This document shows positions 1-7,979 of a DNA stretch of 13,437 nucleotides, in pieces (the stretch's first letter is position 1; each line of letters begins with the position of its first letter). The position numbers were made by a program, and so were the translations under genes. Below the pieces are notes generated by a model. That model did not search any database and had not been told where the DNA came from. It saw only the letters and a list, made by a program, of their open reading frames with translations. Origin of the DNA: Lachnospiraceae bacterium UBA3845 (GTDB lineage: Bacteria; Bacillota; Clostridia; Lachnospirales; Lachnospiraceae); contig DGHP01000062.1 of assembly GCA_002392705.1 (NCBI GenBank), positions 2,028 to 15,464 on the forward strand. Reading direction: 5' to 3'.

Positions 1-1022
1 TTGAAGGTGACCATGCACTGGTACTGATTCCAGATATTAACCATGCGGTTCACTTTCTCATCGCTGCTCTTAACCGTGTAGCGGGACAGAAGATCCGTCC
101 AGTAGTCCTTAAGCTCTGAGAAGGCCCTCTCAACGTCTTCCTCCGTCTGATATCTGTTCAGGATCGCGAGGGCGGGCTTTTTATTGATGATGCCCGGTGC
201 TTCCCATTTCTCATCCTTCGGGTTTTCCGCGTAGCCGAGAACGAAGACGAAGCTCTTCTCCGCGCCCGGTTCCAGACTGATGTTCAGCTGGTGGGATGCG
301 ATCGGGTACCATCCGCTGGCGACAGAGTTCGTGCAGCCGCCTTCCATGACCGCCTTCGGCGAGGACGCGGGATTATAGGTTCCGATAAAAGCATCGCGGC
401 TGGTGTCGAAAGCTGCCGGCTGCGCGTTAACGGAGAAGAAGGAATAGTGATTCCTGCGCTCTCTGTACTCTGTCTTATGATAAATGGTGGAACCGATGAC
501 TTCGACCTCGCCCGTGGAGAGGTTTCTCTGATAATTGGTCATATCGTCGAGGGCGTTCCACAGACAGAATTCCACATATGAATAGAGCGTGAAATTTTTC
601 ACCCGGTCTGATTCATTCTTCAGCTTCAGGAAGTTGATTTCGCAGGTGTCCGTGAGGGGGACAAAATTGAGAAGATCCGCGTGCAGTCCGTTTTTGGAGG
701 ACAGGAATCTGCTGTAGCCGATTCCGTGATGGCACTCATAGGAATCAAGCTCTGTCTGCGTCGGCTGCCAGCCGGGATTCCAGACAGTGCCGGCATCGCT
801 GATGTAATAGTACTTGCCGTTGGAATCATAGGGAACGTTGTTGTAGCGGTAACGGGTGATGCGGAGCATCTTGGCGTCCTTGTAGAAGCTGTAGCCGCCG
901 CAGGTGTTGGATACGATTGAAAAGAAATCATTGCAGCCCAGATAGTTGATCCATGGGAGTGGAGTTCTGGGCGTGGTGATGACATATTCCCGCGCATTGT
1001 CATCGTAATAGCCGAATTTCAT
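1..1022 (-). CDS. Cellobiose phosphorylase (GH94), N-terminal part; gene runs off the left edge
   Basis: Splits intracellular cellobiose with phosphate into glucose 1-phosphate and glucose, saving an ATP compared with hydrolysis. The reading frame is open from the ATG at 1022 to the window edge (340 codons of a family that is usually about 800). The start [20 protein letters not shown] and the later blocks GGYSFYKDA (residues 42-50), [29 protein letters not shown] and, at the edge, [15 protein letters not shown] match from memory the N-terminal beta-sandwich region and linker of characterised cellobiose phosphorylases, such as that of Cellvibrio gilvus. The catalytic (alpha/alpha)6 domain with the acid Asp lies outside the window. 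AAAGGAG (1031-1037 read on the minus strand) precedes the ATG by 8 bases. It is divergent from a LacI-family regulator. Cellodextrin or chitobiose phosphorylase is less likely because these N-terminal motifs are those of the cellobiose enzyme. The family call is firm; the exact substrate is inferred. Confidence 0.95.
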   Translation of the reverse strand, partial: MKFGYYDDNAREYVITTPRTPLPWINYLGCNDFFSIVSNTCGGYSFYKDAKMLRITRYRYNNVPYDSNGKYYYISDAGTVWNPGWQPTQTELDSYECHHGIGYSRFLSSKNGLHADLLNFVPLTDTCEINFLKLKNESDRVKNFTLYSYVEFCLWNALDDMTNYQRNLSTGEVEVIGSTIYHKTEYRERRNHYSFFSVNAQPAAFDTSRDAFIGTYNPASSPKAVMEGGCTNSVASGWYPIASHQLNISLEPGAEKSFVFVLGYAENPKDEKWEAPGIINKKPALAILNRYQTEEDVERAFSELKDYWTDLLSRYTVKSSDEKVNRMVNIWNQYQCMVTF

Positions 1023-1067
1023 ACTGAAGTCTCCTTTGTGAATAGTAACTGTGGTTGAATACAGGCC

Positions 1068-1082
1068 GCCAGGCAGCCTGGC
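1068..1082 (-). promoter_or_regulatory. Leader hairpin of the cellobiose phosphorylase gene
   Basis: A perfect 6-bp inverted repeat with a 3-base loop (GCCAGG-CAG-CCTGGC on the plus strand) lies between the predicted transcription start and the ribosome binding site of the minus-strand gene. There is no T-run after it in either direction, so it is not an intrinsic terminator. It may stabilise the mRNA 5' end. The function is unknown; only the structure is seen. Confidence 0.4.
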
Positions 1083-1096
1083 AGTGCAACAGTTAG

Positions 1097-1106
1097 GAAA
1101 ACGATT
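1097..1106. promoter_or_regulatory. Operator-like site 1 (GAAAACGATT) in the cellobiose phosphorylase leader
   Basis: The word GAAAACGATT occurs here and again at 1298-1307. It has the central CG and AT-rich flanks usual for LacI-family operators. It lies about 20 bases downstream of the -10 box of the minus-strand promoter, where a bound repressor would block the polymerase. The LacI-family protein encoded next door is the natural candidate. A CcpA cre site is the alternative; this copy matches only some of the cre consensus positions. Confidence 0.5.
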
Positions 1107-1124
1107 AAGTAGTGATTTGATTGC

Positions 1125-1153
1125 AGTATAATCCATTTATATACTAAAATCAA
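1125..1153 (-). promoter_or_regulatory. Sigma-A-type promoter of the cellobiose phosphorylase gene
   Basis: Read on the minus strand there is TTGATT (1153-1148), a spacer of exactly 17 bases, then TATACT (1130-1125). Each hexamer is one or two bases from consensus. The predicted start is near 1118, giving a leader of about 95 nt that contains the operator-like site, the hairpin and the ribosome binding site. The region upstream is very AT-rich, as expected of an active clostridial promoter. Confidence 0.7.
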
Positions 1154-1260
1154 TCCGAAAACCGCTTTTAAAATATGTGCATTTTCAACAAATTATCAGG
1201 TTCTCAACTGTAAAAAACGTTAAAAAGATTCTTTGTTTACGAAAAAATGTGCCAGATCAG

Positions 1261-1289
1261 TTGCCTAAGTATCCGAAAAGGGCTATAAT
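1261..1289 (+). promoter_or_regulatory. Sigma-A-type promoter of the first LacI-family regulator
   Basis: TTGCCT (1261-1266), a 17-base spacer and a consensus TATAAT (1284-1289). The predicted start is near 1296, so the operator-like site at 1298-1309 would cover the first transcribed bases. This is a typical layout for autorepression. Confidence 0.72.
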
Positions 1290-1297
1290 AACATAAC

Positions 1298-1309
1298 GAA
1301 AACGATTTC
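1298..1309. promoter_or_regulatory. Operator-like site 2 (GAAAACGATTTC) at the regulator's transcription start
   Basis: A 12-bp near-palindrome centred on CG at 1303-1304, with five of six base pairs symmetric. It shares the first ten bases with site 1. It sits 9 bases after the -10 box, so binding would block initiation. It also matches 7 of the 9 fixed positions of the CcpA cre consensus (the outermost T and A are missing), so catabolite control cannot be excluded. Confidence 0.55.
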
Positions 1310-1372
1310 TTAAACTTGCCCGCGATTAAGGATACCGCGGACGATGCCTGTCCATCCAGGAGGATCCCGGTT

Positions 1373-2395
1373 ATGGTCTCTATGAAGGATATTGCCAGAC
1401 AATGCAATGTTTCGGTTGCGACCGTCAGCAAAGCCCTGAACGGTTACAGCGATATCGGAAAAGAAAAGCGCGAGGAGATCCTCCAGGCCGCAAAGGCGAT
1501 GGGATACTTCCCGAATTCCTCCGCAAGAGCCCTGAAAACAAACCGCACCTATAATCTTGGAATCCTGTTTTCGGACAATCTGCACAGCGGACTGACCCAC
1601 GACTACTTTGCGGCGATCATAGAGAGTTTCAAGGTGACGGCGGAAGAGAAAGGCTATGATCTTACTTTCACGACCATGAACAGCACGGTCGCGAACCGGA
1701 AAATGACTTATTACGAACACTGCCGCTACAGAGGCCTGGACGGCGTGGTGATCGCGAATATTGATTTTGACGCGCCGGAAGTGACCGAGCTTGTAAGATC
1801 CTCCCTTCCGGTGGTTACGATCGATTATGTATTTGACGGCAGAATTGCGGTCGTTTCCGACAATGTGGGCGGCATGAAGGCGCTGACGGACTATGTGTGC
1901 AGGATGGGCCACAGGAAGATCGCCTATATTCACGGTGACAATACTTCCGTTACGAGAGACAGGCTTTCCGTTTTTTACCGCACCATGGACAGCTATATGA
2001 TCAAGGTGCCGGACGTCTATGTCCTGCCCTCAAGGTACCGCGACGTAGCCACGACCGCGCAGCGCACCCGGGAGCTTCTGAGCCTGAAGGACAGGCCGGA
2101 CTGCATTCTCTTCCCGGATGATTTCTCTGCGGTCGGCGGCATCAATGAAATCCGTGAAGCCGGCCTCAGGATTCCGGAAGACATCTCGGTGGCCGGCTTT
2201 GACGGAATCGAGATATCCCGCTTCCTGTCGCCGAAGCTGACGACGCTCAGACAGGATTCCGAAACCATAGGAATCAGAGCGGCTGAGTCCCTGATCTCCC
2301 TGATCGAGAGCCCGAAGACGACCCTGATCGAAAAGATCACCGTGCCGGGAGAACTGGTGGAGGGTGAGTCAGTCAGGAATATGAAGGATGCCTGA
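1373..2395 (+). CDS. LacI-family transcriptional regulator, probably controlling the cellobiose gene
   Basis: A 340-residue repressor of usual LacI/PurR length. Residues 4-23 (MKDIARQCNVSVATVSKALN) form the N-terminal helix-turn-helix. The hinge helix follows at about 47-56 (PNSSARALKT), and from NLGILF onward there is a periplasmic-binding-protein-like effector domain ending in the family block SVAGFDGIEIS. The start at 1373 is chosen because AGGAGG (1358-1363) lies 9 bases before it. An ATG at 1382 is also possible; an upstream in-frame TTG at 1316 has no ribosome binding site. Its position divergent from the cellobiose phosphorylase gene, with shared operator-like words in both promoters, suggests local control and autoregulation by cellobiose or a cello-oligosaccharide. 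Family membership is certain; the ligand is inferred from context. Confidence 0.93.
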   Translation: MVSMKDIARQCNVSVATVSKALNGYSDIGKEKREEILQAAKAMGYFPNSSARALKTNRTYNLGILFSDNLHSGLTHDYFAAIIESFKVTAEEKGYDLTFTTMNSTVANRKMTYYEHCRYRGLDGVVIANIDFDAPEVTELVRSSLPVVTIDYVFDGRIAVVSDNVGGMKALTDYVCRMGHRKIAYIHGDNTSVTRDRLSVFYRTMDSYMIKVPDVYVLPSRYRDVATTAQRTRELLSLKDRPDCILFPDDFSAVGGINEIREAGLRIPEDISVAGFDGIEISRFLSPKLTTLRQDSETIGIRAAESLISLIESPKTTLIEKITVPGELVEGESVRNMKDA

Positions 2396-2539
2396 AGGGA
2401 GCTGCTGAAGGAAACGGCAGCACTGAGGCGCTTCTGTACGGCGGAAGGCACGGTCCGCGGACTGCATCCTTAATAAAAGCGGACGGAAAGCGGACCGCGG
2501 CGAGAATAGAACTTTTAAAATAACAGGAACTATGATAAG
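2396..2539 (+). other. Intergenic region before mutY with repeated GCGGAC words; no gene seen
   Basis: This 144-bp stretch holds a perfect 10-bp palindrome GTCCGCGGAC (2453-2462), two near-tandem copies of AAAGCGGAC (2477-2485 and 2487-2495), and an 8-bp inverted repeat pairing CGGTCCGC (2451-2458) with GCGGACCG (2490-2497). No T-run follows any stem, so none is a clear intrinsic terminator. No convincing -35/-10 pair for mutY was found, although the last 30 bases are AT-rich and one must lie here if mutY is not transcribed from the regulator. Confidence 0.4.
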
Positions 2540-3724
2540 ATGATGGCAATTGAAAATCTGCAGCGGATTGTGCCTCCTCTTACGGAATGGTTTCGCGCAT
2601 TCGCGAGGGAACTTCCATGGAGGTCGGATCCGCTGCCTTATTATGTCTGGATTTCGGAGATTATGCTCCAGCAGACCAGGGTGGAGGCAGTAAAGCCTTA
2701 CTACAGGCGCTTTATCGAAGCGCTCCCGGATGTGAGGGCGCTCGCGGACTGCCCCGAGGAAAAGCTTTTCAAGCTCTGGGAGGGACTCGGCTATTACAGC
2801 CGTGCCCGGAACCTGAAAAGAGCCGCGCAGGAGATGGTCCGTTCCTTTGGCGGCGAGATTCCGGGGGATTATGAAGCGCTTCTGTCCCTGCCGGGGATCG
2901 GCTCCTACACAGCCGGAGCCATCGCGTCCATCGCCTTCCACATCCCTGTGAGCGCGGTGGACGGGAATGTGCTTCGTGTGGCGTCAAGGCTGACCGGGAG
3001 TGAAGAATGCATCGATGAGCCGCGGGTAAAACGCTTCTGGGAGGAACGCCTGACCTGTCTGATCCGGGACAGCGGCACAGACAGCGGCCTGTTCAACCAG
3101 GCTATGATGGAGGTCGGCGCCCTGGTCTGTCTTCCGGGCGGGAGACCGGCCTGCGGAGCCTGCCCGCTCGCAGCCTGCTGCAGAGCCTTCAGGGACGGGA
3201 CATGGGAGCGGATTCCCGTGCGCAGGAAGAAGAAAGCGCGCAGGATCGAGGAACGCACGGTTCTGCTTGTGCGGGACGCGGTGAGCACGCTTCTTCATAA
3301 ACGGGAGGACAGGGGACTTCTTGCCGGACTCTGGGAACTTCCGAATCTGGAAGGGAGCCTTAATGAGGGGCAGGTCATGGAGTACTGCCAGAAGCTTGGC
3401 CTGAAGGCAGTGCAGATCCATCCCCTTCCTGAGGCAAAGCACATTTTCACCCATGTGGAGTGGCATATGCGGGGGTTTCTCCTTCTGGTGGAAGATATGC
3501 AGGAAGCCCGGCAGTCCGGACAGCTTGAGGAAAACCGCTTCCTGGCGGCCGGTACGGAGCTGATCGGGGAGAGATATCCCATTCCCTCCGCCTTCCGGCC
3601 TTATATGGACTTCCTCGGTCTGCGGATCGGCTCCGAAGCCCCTGCATTAAATCCGCCGGCGGCGGAGATTATTCCGGAAGGGAGACAGTCCCTGTCCGGT
3701 GAATACAGAGAAAACAGAGGTTGA
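2540..3724 (+). CDS. mutY: Adenine DNA glycosylase MutY
   Basis: Removes adenine mispaired with 8-oxoguanine, the step that prevents G-to-T mutations in the GO repair pathway. The 394 residues show the full architecture. The catalytic Glu40 is in SEIMLQQT (Glu37 in E. coli), the helix-hairpin-helix LPGIGSYTAGA is at 118-128, Asp141 is in VDGN (Asp138 in E. coli), and the [4Fe-4S] ligands are Cys197, 205, 208 and 214. The first Cys spacing is seven residues instead of the E. coli six. The C-terminal NUDIX-like 8-oxoguanine reader spans about 238-360, with GLLAGLWELPNLEG and an FTH triplet at 303-305 matching the FSH loop described for the Geobacillus enzyme. About 30 residues after 365 are proline- and glutamate-rich and look disordered. 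AGGA at 2525-2528 supports the double-ATG start. It heads the housekeeping run and ends 5 bp before the glycosyltransferase. Confidence 0.96.
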   Translation: MMAIENLQRIVPPLTEWFRAFARELPWRSDPLPYYVWISEIMLQQTRVEAVKPYYRRFIEALPDVRALADCPEEKLFKLWEGLGYYSRARNLKRAAQEMVRSFGGEIPGDYEALLSLPGIGSYTAGAIASIAFHIPVSAVDGNVLRVASRLTGSEECIDEPRVKRFWEERLTCLIRDSGTDSGLFNQAMMEVGALVCLPGGRPACGACPLAACCRAFRDGTWERIPVRRKKKARRIEERTVLLVRDAVSTLLHKREDRGLLAGLWELPNLEGSLNEGQVMEYCQKLGLKAVQIHPLPEAKHIFTHVEWHMRGFLLLVEDMQEARQSGQLEENRFLAAGTELIGERYPIPSAFRPYMDFLGLRIGSEAPALNPPAAEIIPEGRQSLSGEYRENRG

Positions 3725-3729
3725 CTGAT

Positions 3730-4755
3730 ATGAAAATACTGAGTGTCGCGGTTCCGTGCTATAATTCTTCTGCCTATATGGAAAAATGCATAAAATCGCT
3801 TCTTCCGGGCGGGGAAGATATCGAGATCCTCCTGGTGGACGACGGTTCCCAGAAGGACAATACACTTGAGATCGCGCAGCGCTATGAATCCGAATATCCC
3901 GGTGTCGTCCGGGCGATCCATCAGAATAACAAAGGGCACGGCGGCGCAGTCAATACAGGGCTTCGAGAGGCGTCCGGCCTTTATTTCAAGGTGGTGGATT
4001 CGGACGACTGGGTGGAGGAGAAGGCGCTGATCAAGATAATCCGCAGGCTGAAGCTGCTGGAGGAGAGAGAGACGCCGGTGGACATGTTCCTTGCCAATTT
4101 TATCTATGACCGGGAAGGCGTGTTCCACAAAAATGTAATGCAGTTCCGCCGGGCATTTCCGCAGAACCGGATTATCTCCTGGGATGATATGGGGCATATG
4201 AAGCAGACCCAGTACATCCTGATGCACAATATTATCTACAGGACCGGGGTTCTGAGAAAGTGCGGAATGAAGCTGCCGGAGCATACCTTCTATGTGGATA
4301 ATATTTTCGCTTTCCAGCCGCTGCCGCACTGCGAGAAATTCTATTACATGGATGTCAACCTGTATCATTATATGATCGGCAGGGATGACCAGTCGGTCAA
4401 TGAGAAGGTGATGCTCGGCAGGATCGACCAGCAGATCCGCGTGAACAAGATCATGATTGATCTGTTCGCGTCGCAGAACTGGAGCGGGCTGGACAAGAAT
4501 GTACGCAAATATATGTTCATCTACCTGAACAAGATCATGACGGTAACGTCCGTGATGCTGCTGGTAGGAGGAACCGCGGAGGATTATGAGAAGAAGGGCG
4601 AGCTGTGGAGCTACGCAAAGAGGAGGGATTACAAGCTCTACTACAGACTCAGGATGTCCCTGCTTGGGGTTATGACCAATCTTCCCACCAGGCTCGGAAA
4701 AAAGACCACGGTACGCGGATACAGGCTGATCCGCCATGTGATTCATTTTAATTAA
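3730..4755 (+). CDS. Family 2 glycosyltransferase
   Basis: A cytoplasmic sugar transferase of the GT-A fold, 341 residues. The N-terminal Rossmann-like strand ILSVAVPCYNSSAYMEKCI (3-21), VDDGS (36-40) for nucleotide binding, NKGHGGAVNTGL (67-78) and the metal-binding DSDDW (90-94) are classic GT2 motifs. YVDNIF at 188-193 sits where the catalytic base is usual. No clear membrane span is present; a hydrophobic patch occurs around 270-280. The start at 3730 is preferred because AGAGG (3716-3720) is 9 bases upstream. An in-frame TTG at 3721 has no room for a ribosome binding site. Donor, acceptor and pathway are not evident: the neighbours are repair and tRNA-charging genes, not an envelope polysaccharide cluster. 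Confidence 0.92.
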   Translation: MKILSVAVPCYNSSAYMEKCIKSLLPGGEDIEILLVDDGSQKDNTLEIAQRYESEYPGVVRAIHQNNKGHGGAVNTGLREASGLYFKVVDSDDWVEEKALIKIIRRLKLLEERETPVDMFLANFIYDREGVFHKNVMQFRRAFPQNRIISWDDMGHMKQTQYILMHNIIYRTGVLRKCGMKLPEHTFYVDNIFAFQPLPHCEKFYYMDVNLYHYMIGRDDQSVNEKVMLGRIDQQIRVNKIMIDLFASQNWSGLDKNVRKYMFIYLNKIMTVTSVMLLVGGTAEDYEKKGELWSYAKRRDYKLYYRLRMSLLGVMTNLPTRLGKKTTVRGYRLIRHVIHFN

Positions 4756-4790
4756 GGGAAACGCAGACTTGAAAAGGAGCACAGATTGCT

Positions 4791-6458
4791 ATGGAGACAC
4801 AGGGAAAGAATTTCATCGAACAGATCATTGACAAAGATCTCGAGGAGGGAAGAGCGGAGGCCGTCATGACCCGTTTCCCGCCGGAGCCGAACGGGTATCT
4901 GCATATCGGACACGCGAAGTCGATTCTGCTCAATTACGGCCTGGCGCAGGAGTACCACGGCAAGTTCAACCTGCGTTTCGATGACACGAATCCGACGAAG
5001 GAGAAGAGTGAATTCGTCGAATCCATTAAAAATGACGTCAAGTGGCTGGGGGCGGATTATGAGGACCGTCTCTTCTTCGCTTCCGATTATTTTGAGCAGA
5101 TGTATGAGGCTGCGGTAAAACTGATTAAAAAAGGCAAGGCCTTCGTCTGTGACCTGACTGCAGAGCAGATCCGGGAGTACCGCGGCACCCTGACGGAAGC
5201 GGGCAAGGACAGCCCTTACCGGAACCGCTCCGTGGAGGAGAACCTGGAGCTGTTCGAGAATATGAAGAAGGGCCTGTATGAGGACGGGGCGAAGGTACTG
5301 CGCGCGAAGATCGATATGGCCTCCTCCAATATGAATATGCGCGACCCCGTGATCTACCGCATCGCCCATGTTCCGCACGAGAATACCGGAGATAAATGGT
5401 GCATTTACCCCATGTATGATTTCGCGCATCCGATCGAGGACGCGATCGAGGGCGTGTCCCACTCGATCTGCACTCTGGAGTTTGAGGACCACAGACCTCT
5501 GTACGACTGGGTCGTGAGGGAGCTGGAGTACCCGCATCCGCCCAGACAGATCGAATTTGCCAAGATGTATCTGACCAATGTCGTAACAGGAAAGCGCTAT
5601 ATCAAGAAACTGGTCGAGGACGGTATCGTGGACGGCTGGGATGACCCGCGCCTTGTTTCCATATCGGGCTTAAGACGCAGGGGCTATACCCCCGAAGCGA
5701 TCCGCATGTTTGTGGAACTGTCCGGCATCTCCAAGGCACAGTCCTCCTCCGACTACGCGATGCTGGAATACTGCATCCGCGAGGACTTAAAGCTTAAGAG
5801 AGCCCGCGTCATGGCGGTTCTGGATCCGCTGAAGCTGGTGATCGACAATTATCCGGAAGGACAGACGGAGGAACTGGAGATCGAGAATAACCTGGAGAAC
5901 CCGGAGCTTGGGAGCAGAAAGGTTCCTTTCTCAAGGGAACTGTATATCAACAGGGATGATTTCATGGAGGTGCCGGTCAGCAAGTACCGCAGACTGTACC
6001 CGGGCAATGAGGTCCGTCTCATGAATGCCTATCTTGTGACCTGCACATCCTGTGAGAAGGATGAAGAAGGCAATGTCACGCTCGTACACTGCACATATGA
6101 TCCCGAGACGCGCGGCGGGAACGCCCCGGACGGCCGCAAGGTGCGGGGAACGATCCACTGGGTGGCCGCAGCGACGGCGGTTCCCTGTGAGGTACGCCTG
6201 TTTGAGAATCTGGTGGACGAGGAGAAGGGCGTCTATGACAAGGATACCGGCGCGCTGAACCTGAACCCGAATTCTCTCGTTGACCTGCCGCTCTGCTATG
6301 TGGAGCCCGCGCTGAAAGGGGCGAAGGCGCCTGAGTCCTTCCAGTTTGTGAGAAGCGGATTCTTCTGCGTGGATTCAAAACTCTCCTCGGAGGATCATCT
6401 GGTCTTCAACCGGATCGTATCGCTCAAGTCTTCCTTCAGGCTTCCCGCGGGGAATTAA
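4791..6458 (+). CDS. glnS: Glutaminyl-tRNA synthetase
   Basis: Charges tRNA-Gln directly with glutamine. It has 555 residues, the usual length of the bacterial enzyme. Evidence: the class I block [17 protein letters not shown] with HIGH at 38-41, [11 protein letters not shown] (61-71), the GlnRS-type pocket around [35 protein letters not shown] (by position 207-240), WDDPRL followed by [15 protein letters not shown], and C-terminal anticodon-binding beta-barrels from about 340. The KMSKS loop is reduced to TGKR (266-269), where E. coli has MSKR. AAGGAG (4774-4779) is 11 bases before the start. Many Firmicutes lack this enzyme and make Gln-tRNA through GatCAB, so its presence marks a lineage that has acquired it. 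The YdcF-like gene begins 10 bp after its stop. Confidence 0.96.
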   Translation: METQGKNFIEQIIDKDLEEGRAEAVMTRFPPEPNGYLHIGHAKSILLNYGLAQEYHGKFNLRFDDTNPTKEKSEFVESIKNDVKWLGADYEDRLFFASDYFEQMYEAAVKLIKKGKAFVCDLTAEQIREYRGTLTEAGKDSPYRNRSVEENLELFENMKKGLYEDGAKVLRAKIDMASSNMNMRDPVIYRIAHVPHENTGDKWCIYPMYDFAHPIEDAIEGVSHSICTLEFEDHRPLYDWVVRELEYPHPPRQIEFAKMYLTNVVTGKRYIKKLVEDGIVDGWDDPRLVSISGLRRRGYTPEAIRMFVELSGISKAQSSSDYAMLEYCIREDLKLKRARVMAVLDPLKLVIDNYPEGQTEELEIENNLENPELGSRKVPFSRELYINRDDFMEVPVSKYRRLYPGNEVRLMNAYLVTCTSCEKDEEGNVTLVHCTYDPETRGGNAPDGRKVRGTIHWVAAATAVPCEVRLFENLVDEEKGVYDKDTGALNLNPNSLVDLPLCYVEPALKGAKAPESFQFVRSGFFCVDSKLSSEDHLVFNRIVSLKSSFRLPAGN

Positions 6459-6468
6459 AGCTGCCGGT

Positions 6469-7050
6469 ATGAACAGATTTTTTGACTGTATTTCGGATTT
6501 CATATTTGTCTCAGACCGGCCTGAGAAGGCGGAGGTTATCTTTGTGCCCGGCGGCGATTATCCGGACTGCGCCGTCAGGGCTGCCGGTCTTTACAGGGAA
6601 GGCTTTGCACCTTTCGTGCTTCCGAGCGGATGTTTCAGCAAGCTGACCGGCCGCTTTACAAAGGATCCGCGCTTTGGTACGGAATGGGAATATCTCCGGC
6701 AGATTCTGCTGGCCGGGGGAGTCCCGGACAGCGCGATTCTGAAGGAGGACCGGGCGACCTTCACCTGGGAGAACGCGATCTTTTCCCGGAAAGTCCTTGA
6801 GGAGCGCGGCCTTCTTCCGAAGACGGCGATACTGGTCTGCCAGGCTTTCCACGCCAGACGCTGCCTGATGTACTATCAGCAGCAGTTTCCTGAGACGAGG
6901 CTTCTGGTCTGCCCGGTCGAGACGAAGGCGATCGCGAAGGACAACTGGTTTCTGGATGAGGATAAAATCGATGTTGTGCTCGGTGAGATGGAGCGATGCG
7001 GAGGCCAGTTTCATGAGATCATGAAAGACAGGCTGAAGGAGGGAAGATGA
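6469..7050 (+). CDS. YdcF/SanA-like DUF218 protein
   Basis: A 193-residue single-domain protein of the DUF218 (YdcF-like) superfamily, a Rossmann-like fold whose biochemical role is poorly defined. Visible family features are VIFVPGGDYP (23-32) after the first strand, the central block ATFTWENAIFSRKVL (96-110, with the conserved ENA), and LVCQAFHARRCLMYY (122-136) with conserved His and Arg. There is no signal peptide or N-terminal membrane anchor, unlike SanA, so it should be cytoplasmic. It starts 10 bp after glnS; the ribosome binding site (GGGGA, about 6449-6453) is distant and weak. It overlaps the next gene by ATGA, which suggests translational coupling. Function cannot be assigned from sequence. 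Confidence 0.85.
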   Translation: MNRFFDCISDFIFVSDRPEKAEVIFVPGGDYPDCAVRAAGLYREGFAPFVLPSGCFSKLTGRFTKDPRFGTEWEYLRQILLAGGVPDSAILKEDRATFTWENAIFSRKVLEERGLLPKTAILVCQAFHARRCLMYYQQQFPETRLLVCPVETKAIAKDNWFLDEDKIDVVLGEMERCGGQFHEIMKDRLKEGR

Positions 7051-7832
7051 TACGACTGATCGCGTCCGACCTTGACGATACCCTGCTTCCAGAGGGGACT
7101 TCCGACCTGAATCCGGAATACTTTGAACTGATCCGGGCGCTTCATAAGAAGGGGATCCTCTTTACCGCAGCCAGCGGAAGACACTATAACAGCATGAAGC
7201 GGCTGCTCGCTCCGGTGAAGGAGGAACTGATCTTTCTCTGCGGGAACGGCACCTGTGTGGTCCGGCAGGACAGGCTGATGGACCTGCGGGAGCTGGACCG
7301 GGAGCTGTATGCAGAGCTGCTTCAGACTTTCCATGCCCTGGACCCGGGCATTGTCCTGGTGGACCAGCCGGACAGAAGCTGGTCGGATGAGCCGGACAGG
7401 GAAGCGCTGGACCGGCTGATGAGCGGCTACGGGCTGGATGTGCTGTATACGGAAGATCTTGCTTCCCTTGAGGGGCCGGTTCTGAAGATTGCCCTCCATG
7501 CGGCGGGCGACGCCGCCCTGGCAGCGGGTCCGGTCAGGGAGAAGTTCGGACAGAGAGCGAATGTGATGGCGGCAGGCAGCAAATGGGTGGACGTGGTCCC
7601 GAAGGGAACTGACAAGGGCAGTTCTCTCTCCGCGATCCAGAAGCAGCTGGGAATCCTGCCGGAAGAAACCATGGTATTCGGCGACAATGAGAATGATATC
7701 GGAATGCTGAAGCTGGCAGGCGAGAGTTATGCCGTAGGAAATGCGCGTCCCAGCGTAAAGGAAGCAGCAGCTCACGTGATCGGGGACATGAGGGAGGATT
7801 CTGTCCTGAAGGTTCTGAGGAGCCTGCTCTGA
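7047..7832 (+). CDS. Cof-type HAD-family phosphatase (subclass IIB)
   Basis: Probable phosphatase acting on a small phosphorylated metabolite, often sugar phosphates in this subclass. All four HAD motifs are present in 261 residues: motif I DLDDTLL with Asp8 as nucleophile and Asp10 as acid/base, motif II TAASGR with Ser43, motif III Lys190 in TDKGSSL, and motif IV GDNENDIGML (212-221). The cap between about 80 and 185 is of the IIB type. It overlaps the DUF218 gene by 4 bp, with AAGGAGGGA just upstream for its ribosome binding site, so the two are probably made together. The family is certain and the substrate unknown. Confidence 0.92.
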   Translation: MIRLIASDLDDTLLPEGTSDLNPEYFELIRALHKKGILFTAASGRHYNSMKRLLAPVKEELIFLCGNGTCVVRQDRLMDLRELDRELYAELLQTFHALDPGIVLVDQPDRSWSDEPDREALDRLMSGYGLDVLYTEDLASLEGPVLKIALHAAGDAALAAGPVREKFGQRANVMAAGSKWVDVVPKGTDKGSSLSAIQKQLGILPEETMVFGDNENDIGMLKLAGESYAVGNARPSVKEAAAHVIGDMREDSVLKVLRSLL

Positions 7833-7875
7833 GCCGGGATGCGCTATGCGGCATTCTGCGGAATACAGTGCGCAG

Positions 7876-7931
7876 GGCAGCAAAACTGCCAGTCGGAATA
7901 TGCGGGCGGTCTGATGTGCGGAGGCCGTGAA
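7876..7931 (+). repeat. Dispersed intergenic repeat, copy A
   Basis: This 56-bp stretch matches the reverse complement of 8958-9014 at about 48 positions with one single-base gap. It begins with a hairpin GGCAG-CAAAA-CTGCC (7876-7890), followed by GGAATATG, CTGAT and CCGTGAA blocks shared with copy B. Weaker but colinear matches (ATGCGCT at 7839-7845, GCGGCAT near 7848, GTGCGC near 7868) suggest the element starts about 40 bp earlier. It fills most of the 147-bp gap after the HAD phosphatase gene and reads in the same direction as that gene. No protein is encoded in it. Confidence 0.7.
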
Positions 7932-7979
7932 CGGAGCAGCAAAGATGCAGCAGATCAGGAGTTCCGGGAGGAGTGAAAG

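Noticed and set aside
2401..2421. Terminator of the first regulator (GCTGC/GCAGC stem)
   Set aside because: The stem is only 5 bp and no T-run follows.
3601..4782. Minus-strand open frame of 393 codons opposite the glycosyltransferase
   Set aside because: It mirrors a gene with complete GT2 motifs and is explained by codon bias in the opposite strand; no ribosome binding site or family resemblance.
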